Part shown: positions 46,551-59,694 of the stretch, piece by piece
How positions within the stretch are numbered: the first letter of the stretch is position 1
How the letters are laid out: every line of letters starts with the position of its first letter
Origin: Neckera pumila
Lineage: Eukaryota; Streptophyta; Bryopsida; Hypnales; Neckeraceae
Direction: 5' to 3'
NCBI GenBank assembly: GCA_963969595.1
Contig: OZ018409.1
Location: forward strand, 36,097,282 to 36,161,281
Length of the DNA: 64,000 bases
The notes under the pieces: model-generated
Databases searched by the model: none
Told to the model about the DNA's origin: nothing
The model's input: only the letters and a program-made list of their open reading frames with translations
Translations under genes and position numbers: made by a program

Positions 46551-47825
46551 AGATTTTCTAATGTTAAATTACTAAATGACGGACCCATAACCATTGATTT
46601 CAAACCTCACTGTCCATCACTCAATTTGTTACCATTTTGCAACTAGATATGTATAAAAGAATTTATATTTATTTTTCAAAGATGAAAGTACATGTCTTCT
46701 TTACTTCAAAAAAAATTAGATTTTTTGGTGGAAAATTAATTTTTTAAAGAATTTTTGAAGAAAAAGTAAAGAAAAATCATATTAAATAGAAAAATATTTC
46801 AAAAAATCTGAAAATTTCACCATAAGTGTACATCACAATGGCAAACATCACGGTGTAAATTCAATTTCTGTGTCATTCTATAATTAGAAAATAATAGACA
46901 TTGAAAATACACCCAGTGTTCAAATTGCAATAAAATATGCATATTAGAAATTTTTTCAAAATTCAAATTGGAGTAGAAACTAGAGTAGATGACCTTCATT
47001 TTGTTAGTTTGACTCAAACTCAGAAAAGATCATTTTTTTGGAGAAATTTTAGATTTAAAGGAAGGAGCAACAACTTCCCAAAATACTCTAAAATAGCATA
47101 TTTTGTGATCCTTTTTTTTTAATAGCTTCTCATTTCCGTGAAGACAAAAATTAGAAATAGTACAAACTCAATTGGATACTTTTCATAACCCAATGTGAAA
47201 GGTCAACAAGAAAAAGGAGGATGAAAAAATGCTTTTGATCTCTTCTTAGCTCACATAATTGTCATTGGAACGCCACGGAATGGCGTCCGCGGCGCTCTAG
47301 GGTTAAACCAATAGTTGACCACAACATTCATACTGGTGAGTCTCACATTCAAAAGTTGTCACTCAGTCCCACATGAAGCACTTTCATGGAATTTCATGGG
47401 TAAGAGAAGTAGAGAAATAACTCCAACCAACCCAAGTAGTTGGGTGTACTTCAAGAGTTTGTTCATTTAGGGTCCCACATACATTGTTTCAAACCAATAT
47501 TCACCACTAAAAACCAAAGCCTAATATACATGCAAAGATGGTTCAATGGCATCCATATAGTACAAACGTGTGCATCAATATTAGAAAAAAAATGTCTCTT
47601 CAATTCGTGACCTAGATGTGTGCAATTTCAATCCCTAAGTGTTCAAAACAACTTTTCTAAGATACCAAAACTGAACTACGGTCCATGTCACCCTAAACCA
47701 ATCACAAGATGACGTGTGACACTTTCGACCAAAACAAATTCCTACTATATTGTATTGGCAACAAATCAAAGTTGGGAGTAGAGCACACATATCTATCAGA
47801 ATTCTATCAGAATTCTATCAAATTC
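46551..47825. other. 3' flank of the bHLH gene
   Basis: No gene is seen. A GC-rich hairpin (47267-47288, arms GGAACGCCA and TGGCGTCC) is followed by TAGGGTTAA at 47298-47306, which could be one surviving end of another TTAA-CCC element; no partner was found. Confidence 0.4.
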
Positions 47826-50800
47826 TTAACTGGAATTCATCGATTTGAGGTTCAAATGGACGAGGTTCAGGTGGATTGCGCTGCCTGGTGGCTGGTCCTT
47901 GGCAAGCATTTCGACAAGCTCCTGGTTCCGTTGTCGCAGTCCCTTGCACCTGTCCTCCAGAATTGCACATCGTTGGTCAATGTCCTCCTTGCTGGCCTCC
48001 AATTCTTGGACTTGGCTTTGCAGTAATTTGAGGTATGTTATTGCGTCGATCAAGGTGGAAGCCTTGTCCGCCTGCAACCACCGCCACCACAATTTCTTTT
48101 TTGTCAATTTTGTTTAAGTAGGCGTGATTCAGAGCGTCAAAATTGTGACGCTCAATTGCAATCATTCAGAACAACAAATTTTTGGTTGAATTGGTGATTC
48201 TCCTCACCAGTCCTAGTTTTGAGCTTTGGGTAGATGAAAGACACAATTTGGGGGGCTCACTCATAATTGTTGTGTCCAGTTAACAATGTTGTTGATGAAG
48301 CTTTAAAAACGAGAGTAAAGTATTTAGATTTGTGTTTACAATGTTGATGATAATGCTTCAAAGACGAGAGCAAAGTATTGAGCTTTGTGTTTACAATGCT
48401 GATGATAATGCTTAAAAGACGAGAGCAAAATGTGTAGATTTGTGTTTAGGACACCTACCTTGAAACTGAGAGCCAATGTCGTGAATTTAGTCTAACAAAA
48501 TTGACGTTTAAATAAATATTCCTTACATTGAGGAAGTCATACCCAGCATTCAGGAACTGATTGAAAGCGACAGTTCGTGCACTAAACATAATTAGGACAA
48601 TTAAATATCCTTGTTAACAAAGAGGATTCCAACACACCTGAGAATGTATAATTTGGATGTCATAGCCAAAGTTACACGGGTTCAAGTTTGTAGATTACCT
48701 CAAATTTACATGAGTTTGAATGTCGCTACGTTGTGCATTATCAAAAATCAATAAGTACTCATTGTGCAAGTTAGGGTGTAGCATCTAAGTAGGTGTCAGA
48801 CTTAGGTACCTCTACCTTAGATGCTACCCTAGTAACTTAAAAGCAGCACTTCCCGATTTTTTTATCATCTAAAATCCCTTACAACCAATTGGTTTTGTGT
48901 TCCCCTCCTTCGAATCCTTGAAAGCAGGCATCATCCTTTCCTGGGTACCTTGGGAGGGATTAAGTTTAAAATTTTCAGCTACACAACAGGCTCTCGCAGC
49001 AATGTTGCTATCTTTAATTTGAGCACGTCGAGTTTAGGGTTTTAGAGTTTCGGATTTTCCTTACCTTGGAGATGATGGGGACCAATTTTCTCAAGGCAGT
49101 GAAATTATCCTTCTGCTTCGTTCTGCGGCGCCGTTCCGCCAGCATATGGTTGGCAGCGGCTTCATCATGCCCAGCATGGACTGGCCCACTGGAGCTGGCT
49201 AGCTCCACTCCCAGGGTCCTTCGATGACCCTTGGGGCTGGGTCTAGTGATCTGCAGTCAATGAAAAGTTTAACATTTTCAACAAGGCTCCTGACTATGAT
49301 CTTTAGTGCAGTGAAGAATCAGTAATCATGTAAATTATATCACACTGGCATGTCAAAAAGTTGTCAGTGTAAAGAAGTATGTCCAAAATTCCAAATCTCC
49401 ATGTGAAGTCTCAAACATGTGAGGAATGAAGGAGATGAAGTAAGGTAGAGAACGTAAATTTCGCTATTTCGTTATTGTGAGAAAGTCACGACATTAGCAC
49501 ATTTCTAGACGCATGTGGAGAAACTTAGAGCTATGCCAGTCCGAGTTTTTGCGTTTCTAGAGCTTTGTACACTTGAATGTCACGATTTTGAGTTTCTAAT
49601 TGCACCAACTAATCTGATGAATTGAAGTTGAGAGACACCTAATTCAGTTCCACACCAAAATGCGACACCCTAAAAGCTTGCACAAAGAGTACAGATTGGT
49701 TTTGACCATGCACATCAACTTTATACATTAAGGGCTATAGGTCATCTATCAGTAAACTTTGAATCTTCACAACTTTTTAGTTTCTAGTTTGTACACTGAC
49801 ACTTATCTAGTTTCTACATACTTGTCTGGAAACTTAGGTCAACACTAATCCTAGTTTCTAAAGCTTTGAGCACTTGAATGTCACAATTCTGGCACTTGAA
49901 ATCACACAAAACAACAAAACGGGCGGCAAAGATACCTATTGGGAATACACCTAAATGCGACACCCCAAAGTCTTACACAATGAAGACAAATAGAGTAAGT
50001 TGAAAATGTACGCAACGCAGCACTAAAATTTGCGTTGGTTTAGGTTATCTACCAACAAACTTTGAACCTTCACAACTTTTCCATACCCTACCCAAGTAAT
50101 GCATTAGAATTTGGTGCATTAGAATCAGGTCTCTGTCAATTACAGAATACAACGGTGACCTCCTACCAATTATTTCAACGGCAAGTACTGCCTAAATCCC
50201 AGAGACGACAACCTCTAAACCCACAGGAGAATTGCAGTACCTGAGCTGGCCTTGGAGGCTCCCGCATAACATGACCAGGCTTCACATCGTACGGCACATT
50301 GAAAACCTCCGCAGCCTCTTTTTGATACTTATCCACGTCTTTCAGCAACTCCAGTGCAGACATTGACTGTCCCCTCAGCAACGGCCCAGCAAATTTAGAT
50401 ACTTGGTTCACAAGTTTTACATTGCTGCGGGTACCAGTTGGTCTCTTTGAAAATTCAGTTGGGTTTGGTATCTGCAAATTGGGTGAAGTAAGAATATCAC
50501 GTTGCCATGATCCCTGAAATGGCAAATTCTGTCCCGCTGCCAGATGGGTGGCGTCTGTGGCGTCCGTATTGGTAGCCAAATCGGATGTAGAGTTCAGTTG
50601 TTGTCGCCACTGGTGGTGCATCTCTTGAGCTTCATATAAGGTGTGGTATTTTTGGATTTCGTATTGGTCGCCGCAGGAATTCGTTCGTCTTGTTTGATTG
50701 AGGTTTCGGGGGCCTGGGAACTGGTTGTGGAGTGTGCTTGAGGTTGACGTTCTGAGATAGCATGTCACAGGCAATAATAAGACTTAGTAACAATGTCAAT

Positions 50801-53800
50801 AACAGGACTTCGTACGTTGGAGCATCTCACCAACTGTACCCTATTGTATAAATCAAACGTAACATTCTTGAATAGTAGGGCCAAATAAGAGTTTGTTTAA
50901 AGCATATCATCGCAGATTAGAGCAAAAAAATTAAAATCAAAGCTTTGACATGTTTCACATGTGAAGACAATGGCTAATGGGCTCAAGGGTTTAGGGATCT
51001 CTTTTCATGCCAATTCAAGGGTTGTTCAATCAGGATTCTCTAGAATGTTATGGACTCTGGAACATTTGTTAAAAATGGCGGATTCTATATCACCAACTTT
51101 TCTCAGATTCGAATAATTGTATAGTAAACCATTTAACCTTCAGTGGCTATTGGCGTTACTATAGAAGTGGAAGACATTAGCTAGCACGCACTGAGCAGTT
51201 TCAAATGAGAACTCTCGTGAATGACACAGACTGAGGGGGCAGTACATGATCAGACATTCTAACTGATGAATTCCATCCGACATTAGGGTGTCAAGGCAGC
51301 CAATGTAAAAATTGAAAACATAGAATGAAAAGCCAACTAGATTTGACTTACAAAGCACAAATTACAACGGGAAGGAACTACTTCACAAAACTTTAGCGTA
51401 AAGTATTTAACCGCTAAGTTAAGTTACAGCCCCCCTTAAAATTTTCCCCATAGGCCCAAAACATTCAAAACTAATCATAAAAAAATTGCAAGAAACCAGC
51501 ATAGTTTTTACGGCAGTACCTGTCATCTGATGAGAAGCCTGGATTAGCATGAATCTGCTGCTGCAGTTCTGGAGAGACAGAACTGTAAGTCCTTGTAGAT
51601 GAACCCTCACCCTCTCCGCCATTGGACCATAGGGACCTGCAACCGTTCCATTTTAGACTAAGAATCCCCAGATTCCTATAAACATTTGAGTCTAGCTACA
51701 AGCCTATTGGAAATTCAAGGAGAAAATGTGATTATTTCGCCAGTCATTATTGCGTTTTCACTGAAAATCTGTTTGAAAATTATTATAAATTCTATTGCAG
51801 TTACAGAAGTAACAGAAATGTTTTGCAAATTCGGCAGAACTGACAGCCAGCGCTCGATTTTTGGATCCACCCTCGTGAAAAACATAAAATGACACAAAAA
51901 AAAAAGAGACTGGAGACCTGTACTGATCAGTCACTAATCCACGGCTCTGATTCACAGCCTGGTTTAAAATAACCTCTGGCCTCCCAGCAGCACCTGCTTC
52001 TTGACCAAAGGCCAGATTCTCCTCCACCATGGTGTCAGTTTGAGCATTCGATTGCAGTTCTACACGAGGTGCGGCGTCCTGGTGGAAACCGGCAAAAATG
52101 GCAGCAGCTGCAGGCCCAGTTTGGGTCGACGCATGCTCAAAGTCCGCCGGCGGTACAGACAGAAGGTCGTTGGCTAACACTTGCTGGATTCGATCCGGCA
52201 GCACCAAATTCTCCGCGACCTAGTGAAATCAAATGAAAATCATAGTCTCAATTTCAGTTTTCGCGGTTTGTTAGTAACCAAGAAAGTATCCTAGAAACTG
52301 GCAGTACTAGAAACTGTCGGGTACTGGTTATAACACAAAAAAAATCCAAAATGTCCACTTTTGAAGAATTCCATTGTCAAGAATACGAGACAAACGCTAG
52401 GAATGGAATTTGGACACAGAAGGACACAATTTGTTCAATTTATGTGTCATAACTTACCAGACTTTGGTTGCAAATGGAGCAGCATTCAAATCTAACCCTA
52501 GTGATCACATTTTAGCCTAGGGCTCATATCTTCATGTCCAAGCTTCACAAAATGATCAATAGTAGCCAAAACCCTAAACTTTGCACTAAATTATGTCACG
52601 TTTCTATAACCACTGAGAACGAGCATTCATCTTTTAGAACTAAGAAACGAAAATTCCTAGACTGCTCCAAATGCAAAGAATAGACAGTGATAAAGCAGAA
52701 TGCAATAAATCTGACTCATCCAATACAACGAAAGAAAAAGGAAGAAAAATGCAACGAGAAAGACGAGCACGTGCCCAGGGAACAAATCTCGGCACATGTT
52801 ATTAGCTGACCAGTAATAGGAAAATTAGTATTTTAATAGAAAGAGCATCAAGTGGTCCCCTCAGCAACAAGGGCCGGGCATGCGCAGGAAGAAGTTGAAG
52901 ATAAGTACAATGGTATATATGGTCATGATGAAGCCACGAGGGAACGCTGTGTCCATTGGCCAGTATTACCTTAATTTGCGTGGCTCTGAGTAATACCGGA
53001 ACTCAATGATACCAGAATTTGAAACGATTACAGTACTGTAATTAGTATTTTCTTGTAATTTTTTGACATTTTACCAGCGGCACGCTACTGTCGTTTAGTC
53101 CTTTTACATGAGAACAAAGAATCAACTTTTATTGCAATCAGATTAAAATAACCACTTTCTAATCACATACAACGCACATGTACGGAGTATACTTTCTCTC
53201 CAATTCAACACGTTCTTCAACTAAAAAGAGGAATGTTGGAAAAAGAGAAGCTTTCCCGCTGAATTTGTTTTAAGTTTAGATTGTCACTGTATCAATAGTG
53301 GCTCCCAAAATTAGCAGCAATTCGTTGGTTGAGAGGGACTGCAGAGTGGTTGAGAGGACCGTGGCCGAAGGACTGCTGTCACTGACTTGAAAGGACGAAC
53401 CGTGTCTGTACGACTCCATGTATTTGAATGTGTATTCTAATACAGTATTTCGATACAAAAACTATCCGGACGGAATTGTACTCGAATGAACCACATGATA
53501 ATCACAGTTCAGTTACTTACGACATTGATGGTGCCGATTTCGAGGACACTGTCGACCCAAGGAATGCATATTGCTGTCTGCCCACATATGGAATCACCAT
53601 TACAGTCAGCAGTTAATTCATCTCAACACACACATTTCATTTAATCTAAGCAGGTTTCACACATTGAACGAACCTTTTTTTCTTGTATATTTGAACCGCA
53701 GATCGATGAAGTGATTTCATTGCAAAGAATTAAGCTCTGTCTCTTCCCTTACACCTCAAGCAACTCTCTGACCTCCATTGTTCAAGAAACTTGTACTCGT

Positions 53801-55493
53801 ATACCTCAAACTTCAAAATCATTGTACCTTAAGCAACTGCACAGTTGGAGCGAGGATTTATCGAACTTTAAGTACTGAATTTCAGCACTGACCTTGATTT
53901 CGGCACATCGTAGAAAGTGCGATTGCTCTACTGAGCCAGCATGTTGACAGACAGCATCACCAGTTAACCAGATGTGTTTCCCTTCTAGATAAGCCCTTCC
54001 AACAGCTCTGCAGAATAATTCATGATCATCCGAATCAAGATCTGGTCAGGATACATATATGTGTGTGAGCTTACTCAGAGACACAATTCAGGATATTCGA
54101 TTAATCAAAGTGTACATGCATAAGATAATACGGAGTAGTCTGCAAAGAGTGATATACTGTATGTCTGGACATATATGGCGTCAATTTCATTAAATTTGCG
54201 CTATTCCGGCGCCAAAATATCTGACATACATCTACACAAAGCTTAGATAAAATTGTGTCAAGTATAGATTAAACGTTTCAAGCTGCGGAATACCGCCCAT
54301 TTCACAAAATTGACGTGTATGATGATTCGAATTAATATGAATGCACAAGAGCTGCTTACCCAACCCCAGGAGTGAAATAGCAAGGCTTGTATGTTGTGTA
54401 GTAGAGCTGCGCATATTCCCTCGCCCCTGCTTTGGCATTTACAACTTCGAAGTGCCCTCTCTTCCATTCTAGCACCCTAGTACATTGACATGATCCAATT
54501 TGATTAATCATCTCTGAATTAATCAGCTAATCAACAGACTTGATCGATGATTATTTAACTCAATCACTCTCAATTCTAAGCATGCAATTGAGGATTTTCC
54601 TCTACCTCATATCGACAGCAGTTCTATTTTCTGAAGCTCTGCGCGCCTAGCTGGATGTTTCAATTATGGCCCTCTTGACACCCGGATTTTTCTTTTATCG
54701 ATCAAAAGTTACCATTCCAATTAGTTTGTTTGGTGCCTGGTAAGCGCACCGATATGGGCACCGGAAGAGAAAACTAGGAGCACTTACTGTTCATTCAATG
54801 CACGTGCCCTTCAGATGCAAAGATTCTCTCGTTTTGCGATCTGGATCTGAACAATGCATTCACGTGGGCTATAGCAGCTCGCTAGCGACGAATGAACTGA
54901 ATTACATGATTAATTCGTGGTTCAAAATCGCCAAGTGTATATGAATATGAGCATGTAAAAATGTATAATTGTAATTGTAATTGCAAAATTTGTGTATAAA
55001 TATATACGGCGTTAATTATATGTAAGTCACAAGACTTCATTTCAATTCATGACGATCATTAATAAGCCTCATATCTACAATGGTGGATTAAGCGAACGTG
55101 GCGCAGTTTCAACTGGAGTCACAGCTCTCAGAGCTTTGGGTACAATGCGAGACTTGCAGAGATTGACGATGGTCTATTCAACTAATTAACGAAGAATAAT
55201 GTGTGTAAGTACTTGAAATCAGTATCGTGAATAATATATGACCTCATGTTCATGTGCCTAGGTTTGTCAGCTCCAAATTAAAAGCCTGTAAAGCATGGTG
55301 GTCTAATCTGAGCAATATAATTAAAACAGTAAACAATAAAGATTGAAGGAGAACATTAGAATGATGTAACATACCTTGTTCGAGGGTTGAGCGTCCACAA
55401 ATTGACATAAGACCACCTCAGGCGATGTAACAAAATTTTCAGCCTTTCTTGCAGCAGTTCTTCATTTAAGTCGTCACTCAGTAGTAAGCTCAT
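47826..55493 (-). CDS. bHLH transcription factor with bHLH-MYC N-terminal domain (group III, IIIf-like)
   Basis: A nuclear DNA-binding regulator. Exons in coding order: 55493-55375, 54476-54360, 54007-53893, 53577-53521, 52219-51918, 51636-51520, 50751-50241, 49250-49065, 48071-47826. All are GT..AG and the phases close to 590 codons (589 aa). Residues 8-145 form a bHLH-MYC_N domain (LQERLKILLHRLRWSYVNLW, YFTPGVGAVGRAYLEGKHIW, AICIPWVDSVLEIGT). The bHLH covers about 480-532, with His481, Glu485 and Arg489, the G-box-reading residues, intact in NHMLAERRRR. A leucine-zipper-like helix follows to about 565. Family members of groups IIIf and IIId/e pair with R2R3-MYBs or JAZ proteins; group IIIf is favoured by HIWLTG and PGVG but not proven. 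Oddities: the usual WGDG-Y-NG motif is replaced by WKRGHFEVVN, and the protein stops soon after the zipper with no ACT-like domain. Confidence 0.88.
48282..48455. repeat. 55-bp tandem repeat in the last intron of the bHLH gene
   Basis: About three units with an exact 55-bp period (the block CGAGAGYAAAGTATT starts at 48310 and 48365, a variant at 48420), each with GATTTGTGTTTACAATG or similar and GATGATAATGCTT. Confidence 0.9.
48773..48831. other. Imperfect hairpin in the bHLH gene's last intron
   Basis: AGGGTGTAGCATCTAAG pairs with CTTAGATGCTACCCT about 28 bases later. It may be a minimal MITE remnant; function unknown. Confidence 0.6.
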
Positions 55494-57334
55494 GGTGAAA
55501 AATATTGGATGAAATCTCAAAGCCGTTCAGCTACCTCCAGAGTGGAGATTCGAGAAAGCGTTCCAATGCAATTGAATCTGCTAACTAGTATTGCTTTAAC
55601 AAATATTGAGGACAAAGATATCAGAAGTGTCAAAGTAGAGGAACAAATCTGAACTCTAATATCCGGTTCTCGCAAATGCTGATTAAAGTTCGGCCTACCG
55701 AGCGTAAGATGAAGTCAATGTCCAACCTGCAAACCCATTGAAGAACAATTTCCACCCTAAACCTCCACTGACACCAGGCGTTATATACTTCTATAATGTA
55801 GAAACTCGATCCTGGTCAGCTTCACGCCACGGCTTTTGCAAAGTTAACCTGTCGGTCTATGTCCAACTAAGCTAGAAATCATGACCAGCTTGACACCTCT
55901 GCGGTTTTCATTCTTAAACCCCGGTCAGTGGAACCTGTTCCGTCAAAAACCACATTGATGAATCTAACTGCTGATAATCTCTGATTATATCTCTGATTCC
56001 TGGCTTGCCAACAGAGAAAACAGTGGCCACTGGGTTTTCCTGTGTGCCGCTATTGCTTGATCCCCAAGTTCGAATTCCTTATGCTTCCCAAACTTCTGAT
56101 TTTTCCATTAACTGAAACAAGGATTCTCTCCCTGTGCTACACCTGCCACAGAACTAGAATGCTCCTATCTTAGTGACCCTTTCGAATCTCTGAGAGTATT
56201 CATCTTTGATAACATGCAACTACAAATTAAACTAGCGGACAGCTTGAGAAGAAAATTAACCACCAGGCAAGCTAGCTAGGCCAGTTGCTAGCTTGGCATG
56301 CAAAACTGGAAGTTGAAACTACAAAGGAGAAGCTCAAGGAGAAGAATTGTCTTCGGTACCAAGCCATCTGCTGAGGAACCAAGTCGAGTGAAAGCCAGGC
56401 ATATCCTTAACCGCCAAAGTGACAGAGCTGCAGAAGTGAGAACCGCCCCGACTTCAGTCGTCTTCGTCTACCTGCGGAAAGCTCCCAGTGAGTTCTTCGC
56501 AACTGAGATCCAGTCTCCGCACCTTCGGGAGGCTCAAGTAGGACTCCACTATACGGAGTATTATACTAACCGCTTAACAAGTGAACTCAGCTTCTAACTG
56601 AAACTCCCCCGACCAGTACTGTTGTTACCGCCATTTGTGCATGTCGGACACTCGGCCTGGGCGTTACGGACAGATCTTTTGGTATGGGAATAGAAATCAG
56701 CGTGAATTCTGGGAGTTTGATCGGACTGTTTTTCCTCAGTTAACTTAAACGTGGAGATTGGTTTTCGTTGTTAAAATTTCCTTTCCCCTGTGTATGTCAA
56801 CACGTGGGTATTGATTCACTTAGACAACTGTGGTGAATGGACTCGCTCGTTCGAACATGGAGTCCGTCAAGCTTTGGAACTTTTTTAGATTCCCATACAC
56901 ATTGTGTTGACAGGTAAATCATGTCAAAACCTGTCTATAAACAGACGAGTCTCAATGAATTTTGGAGACAGGCGAATCTCTCTTCGTAACTGAGGCCGGC
57001 CTGGGCAGTGGCGGTTTCCTTTTTCTGAGTCCGTGGAATTAAAAACCGACCTTCAATGTTGTTTTCTCTAAAAACAAAACAAACGGAAACTCGACGTCAG
57101 GGACTCAGGGTTCGTCAGATTCAGCACATGCTTTCGGAAGATTCTTTCGTGAAAAAGTGCTACATTGCAATGTCATCTTGGGATTGGTTTAACTTAGGCG
57201 GGTGAAGCCCACTGAATCTTCCGAAATCACAAATGGAAATTCAGTTTCGGCACTTCTTTGCCAAACTATGTGATCATTCTCAATGTATAATAGAAGGTGT
57301 AGAAAATTTTAACACGGATCGATATTTTTTTATG
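55494..57334. other. Upstream region of the bHLH gene
   Basis: Presumed promoter and 5' leader, less AT-rich than the intergenic average. The 99-codon plus-strand frame at 56298-56597 has no recognisable domain and could be a leader exon read on the wrong strand; it is not called as a gene. Confidence 0.4.
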
Positions 57335-58154
57335 TTAACCCCAAAATGCCCAAGGCCTGTTTTGAGCTTCTTAGAATTTGCTATAAATTGAACAAAATGC
57401 CAACATTTTGATAAGTTGAATCAATTTTTTTTTGAATTGTAACCGTATAAATTCTAACTAGGCATGTTGGAGATCACATAGGAAAAGAAAACACGACAAC
57501 ATCATTTAAGGATTGAAAGCTTATAATTTCTTATCACGAGGGTGTTAAAACTATGAAAATCTTTGCTTTCTTTTTGCCTATCAAATCTAAAAAATTGGTC
57601 ACCCCCAAAAAATATGAGGTTGAAGGTCCTAACATGCATAACCCAAATCAATTTATGGCTTTTCAAAATTAGTCTACTCTACAATTTTTTTAAAACAAAT
57701 TTCTAGTTTTATTTTTTCTCCAAGATCTAGTGTATTTGAAGCTCATTTCCAAGACATTAGAGAAAATCTGAGGCCTCTGAAGGGCCGCTGCACAGCCCTC
57801 CGAGGACCCAGTAAACAATAATTTTCTTGCTTAACTAATTATTTTTTAGTTATTCCCGTTCACCTTCAATCTTGATGGCAGATGCTCGTCAATGGCTGAA
57901 AATCCAAGTCAAAAGTGTTTAATAATCAGGGTTGAGATGTATTAAGGCATCATAACCTTGACTATTAAACACTTTCTACTTAGATGCATCTTTCTCTCAA
58001 TTCAAATTATAGAAAAAAATGCAAATGTCCAAAAATAGTTAAGTGGCTTACCATCAAGAACTTTTTTTATGCCAATGTGAAAGATTTATTTTGTGGACAA
58101 TTGAAGTGTTTGAAGATGAGAAGAGAAGATCTTTATAGAAGTGGGGTGATAGAT

Positions 58155-58563
58155 AAAACAATGGATATGGGATATGTAAATTGGATTGAGTAGAAGCTCC
58201 ACCTCTCAAAGTTAAGTGAAAAAAAAAAATTTATTAAAAGCAAAATTTCGGGCCTCATTTAGGCATAATAAAACAACTTTTTGAAAAAACTTTGGACTAA
58301 TAAAAGCTAGATAAAAGAGCTAAATTTTATAACATCCGGTCTAAATTTTGTCCATAACTTTTGATTAGAGACTTGAAGTCACAAAAGGATTTTTGGTTAT
58401 GAAACTTAGCTTGTTTATCTAGCTTTTATTAGTCCAAAGTTTTTTCAAAAAAATTGTTTTATTATGTCTAAATGAGCCCCAAAATTCTGCTTTTAATATA
58501 ATTTCTTTCTCTCACCTAACTATGATTGGTGGAGCTCCTATTCATCCTAATTTACATATCCCA
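58155..58563. repeat. Foldback related to the 33.4-kb element
   Basis: Arms at about 58155-58330 and 58400-58561 are inverse copies: CTCATTTAGGCATAATAAAA with TTTTATTATGTCTAAATGAG, and ACTTTGGACTAATAAAAGCT with AGCTTTTATTAGTCCAAAGT. The same CCTCATTTAGGCATA and AGCTCCACC blocks occur in the 33.8-34.4 kb foldback. The right arm is cut short by the CATTAC element at 58565. Confidence 0.75.
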
Positions 58564-58564
58564 C

Positions 58565-58750
58565 CATTACAAAAAATTTGAGGCCTCAACAAGGCCACTA
58601 AGCCTCTCCCCCCCTCCCCCCCGTGGTGATATTATGGAAAAGAAAAAAATGAAAATCGAAAATGTTACGTTAGCACCACGTCATAAAAAAAATTAATATT
58701 TTTAAATTTTTTTTTTTTTTTTCCGTAATTGCACCCCGTTGTTGTGTTGC
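58565..58750 (+). mobile_element. Truncated CATTAC-family MITE, copy B3
   Basis: The left end CATTACAAAAAATTTGAGGC, then TTACGTTAGCACCACGTCAT and GTAATTGCACCCC, follow the order seen in B1 and B2. The right terminal repeat is missing. Confidence 0.55.
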
Positions 58751-59317
58751 AAATGCAGACATTATGTAGATTATGTATATATATATGATTTAGATAGATT
58801 TTAATATTTGTTGCATTATGAAGAAGTTGACATCATTTGAGGTGGCTTCATCTCATTTGATATTCTTTTTTTTTGTGTTTTATTTAGATTATACTATGTC
58901 GAACTAGAGGATTTTTTTTCTGAGTCTCAAGAAATTGGAGCTCTAGTTTTTTTTACCTCTACTAGATATATGTGGATTTTAGTTCTCTATTCCGTAGATA
59001 GAGTAGATAGAGTGAAGTTAGAGATAAGATAAGGTGAAGATAGAATGGAAAAGTAAAAGATAAAGAGATAGAGTGAAGTTAGAGTGGAGATAGGTGATAA
59101 AAAAAGAGGACTTTTCATCTTCTCTCCTGTTGGGAGTTAAGAGGGGAAACCAATTGTTTTAGGAGGGAGTTTTTTTTTTTTTTTTTGTGTTGTTGTGTTA
59201 TGTTTTCGAGAGAAGGATTTTTCAATGAAAATTGGAGGAGTTGTGTATTATGATGTGGTGATTGGAAGAGGTCTTTTCTTGCTTGAATTGAAGTTGTGAG
59301 TGGAGATTTGTGCTAGT

Positions 59318-59670
59318 TTGAGTGGAGGAAGGTCTGCTGCCTCCCAATTGAAGGGGCTGAGACTTTAATCAACCATAGAAGACGGACAAATTTTTATTTT
59401 GCAGTGAAATTTTGAGAAGTTGTAGAGAATTTTGTTAGCTTTTCAAATAGCTATCATTTGTTGTATTTGGAGCATTTATGAGTGAGTTGTGAGTGTTGAA
59501 GTGAAGGAGGGTCTGCTGCCCTCACTTTTAGAGGCCGAAACTTTGGGCAATCATAGATATTGGAGAGAGTATTTGAATGAGTTGAAATTTGGTGAAAGTA
59601 TAGGAAATTGTATTAGCTTTACAAAGAGCCATCATTCATTCTATTTGGAGTTGTAGAGCATTGGTGGCGT
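59318..59670. repeat. 179-bp tandem duplication
   Basis: Two copies share GGTCTGCTGCC (59331 and 59510), GAGACTTTAATCAACCATAG or its variant GAAACTTTGGGCAATCATAG, and TGTATTTGGAG or CTATTTGGAG. Similarity is about 75% by eye, so the duplication is old. Confidence 0.75.
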
Positions 59671-59694
59671 TCATTCAAAGTTTAGCTTTGAAAT

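Noticed and set aside
56298..56597. 99-codon plus-strand frame upstream of the bHLH gene
   Set aside because: No domain, no splice support and no homologue recognised; more likely leader or promoter DNA.
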